Origin: Fibrobacter sp.
Lineage (GTDB): Bacteria > Fibrobacterota > Fibrobacteria > Fibrobacterales > Fibrobacteraceae
Assembly (NCBI GenBank): GCA_017965445.1
Contig: JAGCPZ010000038.1
Span: 1-47,678 of the forward strand
Length of the DNA stretch: 47,678 nt
Reading direction: 5' to 3'
Below the pieces are notes generated by a model. It had not been told where the DNA came from. It searched no databases and worked only from the letters and a program-made list of their open reading frames with translations. The translations under genes were made by a program, and so were the position numbers. Shown here one piece after another: positions 27,636 through 34,724 of the stretch (its first letter is position 1; each line of letters starts with the position of its first letter).

Positions 27636-29624
27636 ATGAGAAAATTTAGCACCGTTATTTCTGTTTCCATGCTCTTTGCCGCACAGGCTTTTGCGGCCGA
27701 TTGGTACGCGAAGGAGACCCGCTGGGCTGGGCATGACCCGGACATTATCCGTTACGAGGACGGCTATGCGCTCGCGACGACGGACAACCACATGCTCATG
27801 CAGTTTTCCGAAGATGCGTTGAACTGGAAGAACGGCGAACAGGCCATGCCGAAGTTTTCTCAGTGGCTTTACAAGTACGCGCCGAACATGATTGACATCT
27901 GGGCACCGGATATTCATTACATTGGCGGGGAATACCGCATGTACTATTGCGGCTCCGAGATGGGCATCCGCTCGTCTGGCATGGGCTTCATGGCGAGCAA
28001 GGAAATCGATCCGACGAAGCCAGGTTACGGCTGGACGGACATGGGCGAGGTGATTCACACGGTCAAGAGCGATTCCTACAACGCAATTGACGCGGCGGTG
28101 CTGAAGGACCTGGATGGCAAGGTTTGGATGGCGTTCGGTTCGTGGGGCACGGGCATCCACATTCTTGAACTCGACGAGACGACGGGCAAGGTGAAGGACG
28201 GCGCGAAGATGATCAACATCGCGAACCGCGGCGGCTCGGGTATCGAGGGCGCAAGCCTCATTGAGCACAACGGCTACTACTATCTTTTTACGGCGTGGGA
28301 CAACTGCTGCAAGAAGGGCGCGGACCTCGAGAACAATTCCTACAAGACAACGGTCGGGCGTTCCAAGTCGATTACGAGCGGCTACGTCGATCGTAGCGGT
28401 AAGGCGCTCTTGAATGGTGGCGGCACGATTTTGTTGAGCCGTTACGGGCGCTACTACGGGCCTGCGGGCGGCGAGGCGTTCCAGGACGTGAACCGTCAGC
28501 GCTTTGTGAACCACTATTACGACAAGAACGACAAAGGAAATTCTTATATACAAGTTCGCGACATAGTTTATTCTGATGATAATTGGCCGGAACTGGGGCA
28601 GCCCTTCCTCGGGCGTTACCTGAGTGCCGAGGCGGAACACGGAATCCTCACGCATGTGGATATTTCCAGCAGTTCCAAGGCGTCTAACGGCGAGTTCTGC
28701 GCCTACATCAACTACGACGATAGCAAAATTCGTTTGCCGATGATTATCCCGCAGGCGGGTGATTACCTTATTCGTTACCGTTACGACAACAACTGGACCG
28801 AAGATGGGGCAAACGGAAGCTCGCATTTCGTGAACATCAACGGCAAGAAGCAGGAAATCGAGTTGCCGCTAACGGGCGCTTGGAGCGAATTCCCCGAGAA
28901 GTCTGTCGTCTATATCCCGACGAAACTCAAGCGCGGTTCGAACTTTGTCGAAGTGACGAAGGGCAAGCATTATGCGGAACTCGACCGTCTCGACTTCTTG
29001 CGCATCATCCGCGATACGATTCCGGCGAACGGCTTTGATAACGGTATCCGCGTACGTTTGACGGACAAGGACGAATTCGCCATCAAGGACGGCGGCTACG
29101 CGATTTTCGAGAACGTGATTACGGATTCCATCGTGGGCCCGGGCGTACTTGTGCAGGTGAAGAACGGTGCGGGCGGTACGCTGAACATCCGCAAGGATGG
29201 CAAGAAGGGCGACGTGATTTCGAAATGCGAATTGCCCTCGGCGGGTGACGCAAGCAAGTGGATTGACGTGCGCTGCTCCAACATGCCGGAACTCAAGGGC
29301 GTGCAGGACTTCTACCTGACCGCAGAAGGCCTCGGCGGCGAAACGCTTCTCGGCAACATCAAGTTCGACAAGGGTGTAGATACGACACGTACGACGATTC
29401 GTCATATGGATGGTCGCACATCATTTGAAACGCTCCGTCAAAGCATTACGTTTGACCGTGGAAATAGCCTAGTTCGCCTGGCTTCCGAAGAAAAATGGAC
29501 GCTTTTCGATGCCAACGGTGTTGCCGTCAAGCATGGTTACGGACGCGAATTCCGCATGTCGGGCCTACCTCATGGCGCATATTTCGTGCATTCTGCAGGT
29601 CAAATGTTACCGATTCGTTACTAA
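27636..29624 (+). CDS. GH43 family arabinanase-like enzyme, tandem paralogue
   Basis: A 662-residue paralogue of the upstream enzyme with the same order of modules. The signal peptide is MRKFSTVISVSMLFAAQAFAAD. The propeller shows WYAKETRWAGHDPDIIRYED, APDIHYIGGEYRMYYC, YNAIDAAVLKD and EGASLIEHNGYYYLFTAWDNCC. The carbohydrate-binding region (FCAYINYDDSKIRLPM) and the 42-residue block identical to the neighbour follow. Unlike the neighbour it has a full sorting-type tail (KWTLFDANGVAVKHGYGREF, GAYFVHSAGQ) almost matching that of the GH43 gene at 23773. GAGG precedes ATG 27636; the ORF continues upstream to 27612 but that start lacks a ribosome site. The gap to the upstream gene is 71 bp with no terminator, so co-transcription is likely. 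Confidence 0.87.
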   Translation: MRKFSTVISVSMLFAAQAFAADWYAKETRWAGHDPDIIRYEDGYALATTDNHMLMQFSEDALNWKNGEQAMPKFSQWLYKYAPNMIDIWAPDIHYIGGEYRMYYCGSEMGIRSSGMGFMASKEIDPTKPGYGWTDMGEVIHTVKSDSYNAIDAAVLKDLDGKVWMAFGSWGTGIHILELDETTGKVKDGAKMINIANRGGSGIEGASLIEHNGYYYLFTAWDNCCKKGADLENNSYKTTVGRSKSITSGYVDRSGKALLNGGGTILLSRYGRYYGPAGGEAFQDVNRQRFVNHYYDKNDKGNSYIQVRDIVYSDDNWPELGQPFLGRYLSAEAEHGILTHVDISSSSKASNGEFCAYINYDDSKIRLPMIIPQAGDYLIRYRYDNNWTEDGANGSSHFVNINGKKQEIELPLTGAWSEFPEKSVVYIPTKLKRGSNFVEVTKGKHYAELDRLDFLRIIRDTIPANGFDNGIRVRLTDKDEFAIKDGGYAIFENVITDSIVGPGVLVQVKNGAGGTLNIRKDGKKGDVISKCELPSAGDASKWIDVRCSNMPELKGVQDFYLTAEGLGGETLLGNIKFDKGVDTTRTTIRHMDGRTSFETLRQSITFDRGNSLVRLASEEKWTLFDANGVAVKHGYGREFRMSGLPHGAYFVHSAGQMLPIRY

Positions 29625-29663
29625 ACGGACCTGAAACTCAATTGTACTAAGTTTATTTCCAAT

Positions 29664-29696
29664 AACGGGTTTTTGTGAAAAAAGCCCGTTTTTTGT
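29664..29696 (+). terminator. Terminator of the GH43 cluster
   Basis: AACGGG (29664-29669) pairs with CCCGTT (29685-29690), helped by a TTTTT/AAAAA pairing in the loop region; T residues follow directly. Confidence 0.65.
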
Positions 29697-29757
29697 GTGC
29701 TTTTGCACACTTTGCAGATTTTTTGTGATTTAATGAATTTTCTTCGTTTTAATTCGT

Positions 29758-30129
29758 TTATTTCAAGAACGCAAAGAAAACAGCCGCAATAATCAGCACA
29801 AAAGCGACAATGTGATTCCATTGCAGCGCTTCGTTATTGAATACCGTTACCGCAATAACCGTGAACACCGTCAAGGAAATCGCTTCTTGGATGACTTTCA
29901 ACTGCATCAGGCTGAAGGGTCCGCCATTGATTTTGCTACCGATGGTATTGGCGGGAATCATGAAGAAATATTCGATGAGCGCGACGCCCCACGATGCAAG
30001 AATCACAAGGATGAGCGGCCAGTCGGTGCTGATGTGCATTTCCTTGAGTTTGAGGTTGCCGTACCAGGCGGCGGTCATGAATACGTTACTGATGATGAGG
30101 AGGATTACTGTAATGATTCCGGCTTTCAT
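29758..30129 (-). CDS. DUF486 family small membrane protein (DMT-related)
   Basis: A 123-residue protein with four hydrophobic helices and the conserved core WPLILVILASWGVALIEYFFMIPANTIG, then LMQLKVIQEAISLTVFTVIA. It matches the DUF486 family, related to small multidrug/EamA transporters; the substrate is unknown. The protein ends FFAFLK. It is the second gene after the DUF4416 gene on the minus strand with a 35-bp gap, so the two could be co-transcribed. Confidence 0.85.
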   Translation of the reverse strand: MKAGIITVILLIISNVFMTAAWYGNLKLKEMHISTDWPLILVILASWGVALIEYFFMIPANTIGSKINGGPFSLMQLKVIQEAISLTVFTVIAVTVFNNEALQWNHIVAFVLIIAAVFFAFLK

Positions 30130-30164
30130 GGGGGAGTGAGTGGTTAGTGGTTAGTAAGCTGTGG

Positions 30165-30791
30165 TTAGGGGATTTTTTCCTCGAGCCTCGCACGTCTCTC
30201 GTCTTTCGTCAGTAGGCCCGTAGGGCCGTTCTCTCGTCTAAGCCTATACGGTTTTCCCGTACTGTGCTGGTAGGCGAGGCGGGCGCGGACTTGTTCCAAA
30301 TACTGGATGTATTTTTCGCTTTGGTAATCGCGGTATGTCCAGTCAAAAGCGTGGAAATGCCCGTCCTGAAAGTAGAGGGTGGGTTCCACGAAAATTCCAC
30401 GCTGCATATAGACGCGTTGGCGTTGGTCTTTGGTTGTTGCCAAGAAGAACTGCCCGAGAGTCATGTAGCCCGGATCAAGATTTACCGGTCGAAGTCCCGG
30501 CGTTCCGTTTTCCTTGGCTATTTCAAGCTCGATGTCATTGGTCCAAAGTTTGATATCGACAATCGTTTCGCGTTCGACAAGGTTTTCATAACTGAAAAAC
30601 GCACGGACGGGGGCATCGCCGATTTCTTCTTTGTAGTAATTGGTGAACGTAAACGGAAACGGTTCCAAGTTTAGGTCTTCTTCGCCGAAACGTTCCTTGA
30701 GGACGTTGCGTACCGCATTTACAGAATCGGCGTCTTTTGCGAGAATGCCTACGACAATTTTAACCTTGGCTGGAGTTCTTATTTCACCCAT
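30165..30791 (-). CDS. DUF4416 family protein
   Basis: A 208-residue soluble protein with the family pattern: KVKIVVGILAKD at the start, FPFTFTNYYKEEIG, NLDPGYMTLGQFFLATTKDQ, QRVYMQRGIFVEPTLYFQ and FDWTYRDYQSE near the end. The function of the family is not established to my knowledge; the conserved Asp/Tyr/Arg residues suggest an enzyme or nucleotide-related role, not a structural part. The start at 30791 is the only reasonable ATG. It diverges from the glutaminyl cyclotransferase gene across 60 bp. Confidence 0.85.
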   Translation of the reverse strand: MGEIRTPAKVKIVVGILAKDADSVNAVRNVLKERFGEEDLNLEPFPFTFTNYYKEEIGDAPVRAFFSYENLVERETIVDIKLWTNDIELEIAKENGTPGLRPVNLDPGYMTLGQFFLATTKDQRQRVYMQRGIFVEPTLYFQDGHFHAFDWTYRDYQSEKYIQYLEQVRARLAYQHSTGKPYRLRRENGPTGLLTKDERRARLEEKIP

Positions 30792-30851
30792 GGCCGCAAA
30801 TTTAGTAAATGGTAATCGCCGCCACGGGTGCTAGTTTTGTATTTTTAGGAT

Positions 30852-31619
30852 ATGTTGAATAAAAAATCACGATTCTCGTTGTTATTGGCGATTGCACTTT
30901 TATCTCTCGTCTCTAGTCTCACGTCTGCCTACGCCGAGGCCCCGCGTGTTGTACCCGAAATTCTCGATTCCGTTTCGCACGAGCAAACGCACTTTACGCA
31001 GGGGCTTACGTTTGACGGCAAAGAGATAATCGAGACAACCGGGCTTTATGGGAAGTCTGGGCTTTACCGTCGTACGCTTGATGGCAAAGTTCTCGATTCA
31101 GCACGCCTTGAAGAACGTTACTTTGGCGAGGGTTCCGTTGTTTTGGGCGATGAAATCTACTACCTGACTTGGAAATCGCATAAGGCGTTTATTTACGGGC
31201 GTAAACCGTTCAAGAAAAAGGGGGCGTTCCGCATACCGACAGAAGGTTGGGGGCTTACGCTTTGGCATGACGAGCTTTTGATGAGCAACGGCACCGAGGA
31301 ACTTTTGCAAATTGCTCCGGGCGGTTTCAATGTGTCGGGGATTATTACAGTCCGCGATGGTGAACAGCCCATAAAATATTTAAACGAACTTGAAGTTGTA
31401 GGAAATATTTTATATGCAAACATCTGGCAGACGGACTTGATTGCCGAGATTGAGCTCCCGAGCGGGAAGGTGCTTCGCTATATCGACTTCTCGAAAAAAG
31501 CGGGGGAGCTTCGCGAACGCTTCCATAACATTGACGTTTTGAACGGGATTGCCTATGACGGCAAGGACTTTTGGGTGACGGGCAAGCTCTGGCCGCAGAT
31601 TTATAAAGTCAAGTTCTAG
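30852..31619 (+). CDS. Glutaminyl-peptide cyclotransferase
   Basis: A 255-residue periplasmic or secreted enzyme of the plant/bacterial-type Gln cyclotransferase family (a five-bladed beta-propeller). It converts N-terminal Gln to pyroglutamate. The signal peptide runs to about SAYAEA. Blade motifs are visible: THFTQGLTFDGKEIIETTGLYGKSGL, YFGEGSVVLGDEIYYLTWK, PTEGWGLTLWHDELLMSNGTEEL, LNELEVVGNILYANIWQTD and NGIAYDGKDFWVTGKLWP. Secreted proteins starting with Gln after cleavage are common T9SS substrates, which fits the setting (inference). The gene is followed at once by the repeated ssrA 5'-like region. Confidence 0.88.
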   Translation: MLNKKSRFSLLLAIALLSLVSSLTSAYAEAPRVVPEILDSVSHEQTHFTQGLTFDGKEIIETTGLYGKSGLYRRTLDGKVLDSARLEERYFGEGSVVLGDEIYYLTWKSHKAFIYGRKPFKKKGAFRIPTEGWGLTLWHDELLMSNGTEELLQIAPGGFNVSGIITVRDGEQPIKYLNELEVVGNILYANIWQTDLIAEIELPSGKVLRYIDFSKKAGELRERFHNIDVLNGIAYDGKDFWVTGKLWPQIYKVKF

Positions 31620-31646
31620 TTTTTTTACTATATTAAAGCAAGCACC

Positions 31647-31662
31647 GGGGGTGCTCTGGTTT
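31647..31662 (+). repeat. Partial copy of the ssrA 5' end, copy 1
   Basis: GGGGGTGCTCTGGTTT nearly equals the first 15 bases of the tmRNA at 31904 (GGGGGTGCTTTGGTTT with one change). It is preceded by TTTTTTACTATATT (-10-like). Nothing of the tRNA-like 3' half follows. Confidence 0.5.
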
Positions 31663-31778
31663 GCCAAAATTCCTGCTCTTCGCAGTAATTTTGCCCTTCG
31701 GGCTTTTCGAGCTTACGCTCTCAAAGGCTTAAACGCTCCTTAAGGTCGCGTTTAATCGACAGGTCTCAACTGGATTAC

Positions 31779-31807
31779 TTTACAAATTTTATTGAACTTT
31801 TTATATT
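31779..31807 (+). promoter_or_regulatory. Probable promoter of ssrA
   Basis: TTTACA (31779-31784) and TATATT (31802-31807) spaced by 17 bp. It predicts a start near 31815, giving a precursor with about 88 nt of 5' leader that would be trimmed by RNase P. Confidence 0.5.
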
Positions 31808-31822
31808 TTATTAAGACACCAC

Positions 31823-31832
31823 GGGGGTGCTT
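31823..31832 (+). repeat. Partial copy of the ssrA 5' end, copy 2
   Basis: GGGGGTGCTT again, 81 bp before the true tmRNA 5' end and inside the predicted leader transcript. It is followed by small hairpins (TCTACC-TTCG-GTAGA, and CAAAATGC-AA-GCATTTTG). Confidence 0.45.
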
Positions 31833-31903
31833 TCTACCTTCGGTAGAATCACCTACGGTTCGGCCATGTCAAAATGCAAGCATTTTGCCGCGGCTCTCAC
31901 CTT

Positions 31904-32261
31904 GGGGGTGCTTTGGTTTCGACAGGGTTACCGAAGTGTTAGTTGCAAGTCGAGGTCTCAGACGAGGGCAACTCGTTAAAAAGTCTGAAAAAAAATAAGT
32001 GCTGACGAAAACTACGCACTCGCTGCCTAATTAACGGCAACGCCGGGCCTCATCCCGCTCCCATCGGGGTGTACGTCCGGACGCAATATGGGATAGGGAA
32101 GTGTCATGCCTGGGGGCATCTCCCGAGATTCACTAGGCTGGTCAAACTTCGCGCCGACCTTCTTGGGCGTGGATAAGACGAGATCTTAAATTCGAAGGGA
32201 ACACTTGTAGGAACGTACATGGACGTGATTTTGGACAGGAGTTCGACTCTCCTCACCTCCA
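31904..32261 (+). ncRNA. ssrA: Transfer-messenger RNA (tmRNA)
   Basis: It rescues stalled ribosomes with trans-translation. The 5' end GGGGGTG pairs with CACCTCC at 32254-32260 to form the acceptor stem; the T-arm GGACAGGAGTTCGACTCTCCT is next to it. The tag frame GCT GAC GAA AAC TAC GCA CTC GCT GCC TAA encodes ADENYALAA, ending at a stop. The CCA is not encoded. The length of 358 nt is typical. Two partial copies of the 5' end occur upstream. Confidence 0.97.
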
Positions 32262-32269
32262 GAAAAACA

Positions 32270-32300
32270 AAAGGCTCTCATCGAGGGCCTTTTATTTTTG
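32270..32300 (+). terminator. Terminator of ssrA
   Basis: AAAGGCTCTC pairs with GAGGGCCTTT around an ATC loop, followed by a TTATTTTT stretch. Confidence 0.75.
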
Positions 32301-32383
32301 CTTTTTTGCATTTTTCAATCCCTGATAGTACCAAAAAAAATTATACTTCTTTATAAGAAGCGAGTTAAAAGGAGTGCCCATAT

Positions 32384-33919
32384 ATGGAGTCTGTGAAACG
32401 TTTTTGCAAATTTTTAAGTTGCAATAAACCCGTTCTTATGGTTATTCTGGGCTGCTTCTTTTTACTGGCACCGCCTTTTTTCTCGAACATAAAGTTTCTG
32501 TATATTCTCAGTGTTTGGATTTGGCCATTCTGTTTTTTGTACTATGCGCACTTTAGCCAAAAGAGTTATGCGCAGGCTGTGCTGCTCGCTTTTTTAGTTG
32601 TTGGTCTCAGTTTCCGTTTTCATGGTGTGCTCGGTCCTGATTTTGAAGGAGCTGGCGGCCTGTTCATGGTCTTTACGTCATGCGTATTCTGGATTCCTTT
32701 TGTGTGGGATTCTGTTTATTGCCACAAGGAGAGTCCGTTCATCTATACGCTTGTATTCCCGGCCATTTTCTGCACCATGAATTATATTCTTTCGGCATGC
32801 AGCATTATTCCGATTTGCAATTTGGCCTACGCTCAATACGACAATAAGCCCTTCTTGCAACTGGCTTCGGTGATTGGTGAATTCGGCATTACGTTCTTGA
32901 TTACGTGGACTGCTTCTGTTGCGATATACGTTATTGAACATTGGAAAAGACCTGAGGGCAAGCGTGTTGGTTTGATTGCATTGTCAATCCTTATTTTATT
33001 GCACATCGGTGGTGCAGTCCATTACAGCACACGGAGCGAAGAAAATGCTACGGTGAAAGTAGCGCAAGCCATCGGACCAAAGCTAGACCAGGACAAAAGC
33101 GAATGGGGCATTTTGACCTATGCCCGGAATATGGAATCTTTCGAAGCGATTGCTACTTCAGCTTTTGAAAAGGGCGCCGATATTCTTGTGTTTAGCGAGG
33201 AAGCTTTCACAATCGAAGATCTCAATGAACAGCGTTTTATGGAACATGTTCGTGAAATGGCGAGAAAATTCTCGTTACCGATTCTCCTGACGCTAGAAAT
33301 CGTCGATTTGGATAACGACCACGAAGGAAAGCTGATTAACAAGGCTGTTCTTATTGACAAATATGGCGAGGTTTTGACGGAGTATCTTAAACACAACATA
33401 CTTCCCGTTGTAGAAGCTGGTTCCACGGTTATTGGCGAAGGGCCAATTCCCGCTAAAGTTCTTGCCCTTGGCAATTCCTCGTATGGGGTTTCGTTTACGA
33501 TTTGTTATGACGGAAACTTCTCGGAATTCGTTCGTGGCATGGATCCGACAACGCAACTATATTTCAACCCGTGCTGGGACTGGAAGTCCATTAACGATTT
33601 CCATTACCGCACCATTGGTGTCCGTTCGGTTGAAATGGGTGTTAACTTGGTCATGACGACAAACGATGGTATATCGCTTGTAAGTAACCCGGTCGGCAAA
33701 GAGATTTCCCTCGCGCAGATTGACCAACTGGGACTTGACCAAATTTACATCACGGAAGTCCCGACAAAACAGATTGAAACGATTTATTCAAAAATTGGCG
33801 GGCTTCTCAATTTGATTTATCCGGTGATATCGCTGGTGTTCATCGTGTTTGGACAAAGGCGTGGCTGGCGTCGCAAGATCAAGCTTAACAAGCTTAAACG
33901 CCAGAGAACGAAAGCTTGA
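32384..33919 (+). CDS. Apolipoprotein N-acyltransferase-like membrane protein
   Basis: A 511-residue inner membrane protein of the Lnt type: about seven hydrophobic segments in the first 225 residues, then a nitrilase-like (CN hydrolase) domain at about 228-455, then one more membrane segment. The nitrilase triad appears as Glu in VFSEEAF (about 270), Lys in YLKHNILP (about 335) and Cys in TICYDG (about 374), so catalysis is plausible. Lnt adds the third acyl chain to lipoproteins, which fits the large lipoprotein load here. Sequence outside the triad is divergent, so a paralogue with other acyl or amide substrates is possible. AAGGAG lies eight bases before ATG. Confidence 0.78.
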   Translation: MESVKRFCKFLSCNKPVLMVILGCFFLLAPPFFSNIKFLYILSVWIWPFCFLYYAHFSQKSYAQAVLLAFLVVGLSFRFHGVLGPDFEGAGGLFMVFTSCVFWIPFVWDSVYCHKESPFIYTLVFPAIFCTMNYILSACSIIPICNLAYAQYDNKPFLQLASVIGEFGITFLITWTASVAIYVIEHWKRPEGKRVGLIALSILILLHIGGAVHYSTRSEENATVKVAQAIGPKLDQDKSEWGILTYARNMESFEAIATSAFEKGADILVFSEEAFTIEDLNEQRFMEHVREMARKFSLPILLTLEIVDLDNDHEGKLINKAVLIDKYGEVLTEYLKHNILPVVEAGSTVIGEGPIPAKVLALGNSSYGVSFTICYDGNFSEFVRGMDPTTQLYFNPCWDWKSINDFHYRTIGVRSVEMGVNLVMTTNDGISLVSNPVGKEISLAQIDQLGLDQIYITEVPTKQIETIYSKIGGLLNLIYPVISLVFIVFGQRRGWRRKIKLNKLKRQRTKA

Positions 33920-33944
33920 TATTCTTTTCAGTTAGGAGGATGGT

Positions 33945-34358
33945 ATGGATTGTAGAGTGTTGGTTCGATTCGTTGGCGTTCAGGAGGATTTGGACGCACT
34001 ATGGTCGGAATTCATGGAGCATTTCTCGGAAGCAGAACTGCCCAGCGTCGATTCGGGCGAATGCTATTCGGTCGATGAAATTATGACGGACGAATACGAG
34101 AGCCGATTCGAGGAGTTGCCTGAATCGGAGCTGCTAGCCCTCGACGGGACGTTCCTTGTCGAAGACGAGCCTCCCGAAGATGTCTTGACCGATATTTTGG
34201 AGCGATTTGAACGCGTCTATGCGGTGTTCAAATGGTCCACGATGGATGTCGGGATTGGTTGTGGCACAAGCGAAGGATGGGGCGAGTTTAACGCGGACCG
34301 CGTTGATGACGGCTCCGATGAAGCGAACGAAATCTCCGAAGCCGTCCTGGGCTTTTGA
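33945..34358 (+). CDS. Acidic protein of unknown function
   Basis: A 137-residue, strongly acidic soluble protein (many Glu and Asp; very few basic residues). No signal peptide, no membrane helix and no motif I can name. The sequence VRFVGVQEDLDALWSEF at the start and AVFKWSTMDVGIG in the last third look like a small alpha/beta domain. AGGAGG precedes ATG with good spacing, so expression is likely. It lies 25 bp downstream of the Lnt-like gene and may share its transcript. Confidence 0.65.
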   Translation: MDCRVLVRFVGVQEDLDALWSEFMEHFSEAELPSVDSGECYSVDEIMTDEYESRFEELPESELLALDGTFLVEDEPPEDVLTDILERFERVYAVFKWSTMDVGIGCGTSEGWGEFNADRVDDGSDEANEISEAVLGF

Positions 34359-34375
34359 TTTTCGTCAAGTTTTCG

Positions 34376-34480
34376 CAAACCTCCTCCTGGCCTCCGGCAT
34401 TGTCATCCCAGACTCTAGCGTTGTCAATCTGGCGTCAAGCATTGTCCTCCCGGCCTCCACTGTTGTCTTCCCGGCCTTGT
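34376..34480. repeat. Tandem 21-bp repeats upstream of the RiPP-like operon
   Basis: Five in-phase 21-bp units start at 34376 (most degenerate), 34397, 34418, 34439 and 34460. The shared core is (G/C)NNTTGTCNTCCCGGCCTCC. The last unit runs into GTGCCGGG and so completes a REP-like hairpin (34470-34487). The array ends 16 bp before the promoter of the operon. Confidence 0.65.
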
Positions 34481-34495
34481 GCCGGGATCAGTTTG

Positions 34496-34523
34496 TTGAC
34501 ATTTTTCTTATTTTTTTTATAAT
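34496..34523 (+). promoter_or_regulatory. Near-consensus promoter of the RiPP-like operon
   Basis: TTGACA (34496-34501) and TATAAT (34518-34523) with a 16-bp spacer, an almost perfect sigma-70 type promoter, 41 bp before the ATG of the small peptide. Confidence 0.7.
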
Positions 34524-34563
34524 TGTTTCGTTTTTATGGCCCTTGTGGTAACAAAGGAAAATC

Positions 34564-34704
34564 ATGCTTAAAAAAGACGAAAAGAAATGCTATCAGAAGC
34601 CCAAGATGAAGGTTCAAACGTTAAAGGTTCAGTCCAAGCTTATGCAGCCAACGAGTCTGCCGAATTCAATGGAAATAATTATTGATACTGATGAAAATCC
34701 TTAA
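34564..34704 (+). CDS. Candidate RiPP precursor peptide (46 residues)
   Basis: A 46-residue peptide that starts MLKKDEKKCYQKPKMKVQTL, continues KVQSKLMQPTSLPNSM and ends EIIIDTDENP. AAAGGAAA precedes ATG and a near-consensus promoter lies 41 bp upstream. The first half is Lys-rich and carries Y-x-K-P-x-M-x-V-x-x-L, a pattern I recognise from short Bacteroidota/Fibrobacterota leader peptides; the second half is acidic and may be the core. It lies 20 bp before the first nucleotidyltransferase gene, followed by HprK-like, S26-like, PqqD-like and ABC genes. Function as a precursor is inferred from position and size. It contains one Cys and four Ser/Thr in the C-terminal half. Confidence 0.65.
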   Translation: MLKKDEKKCYQKPKMKVQTLKVQSKLMQPTSLPNSMEIIIDTDENP

Positions 34705-34724
34705 AGCGGACTTATCGCCCTACA

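Noticed and set aside
27606..28826. Long minus-strand open frame (406 codons) opposite the GH43 gene
   Set aside because: It is a shadow frame made by the GC-rich third positions of the real GH43 gene; no ribosome site or domain, and an odd Arg/Val/His-rich composition.
31647..31832. Additional complete tmRNA genes
   Set aside because: Only the first 10-16 bases match; no tag frame, T-arm or acceptor 3' strand follows.
34376..34489. CRISPR array
   Set aside because: The repeat units are directly adjacent with no unique spacers, and no cas genes are present.
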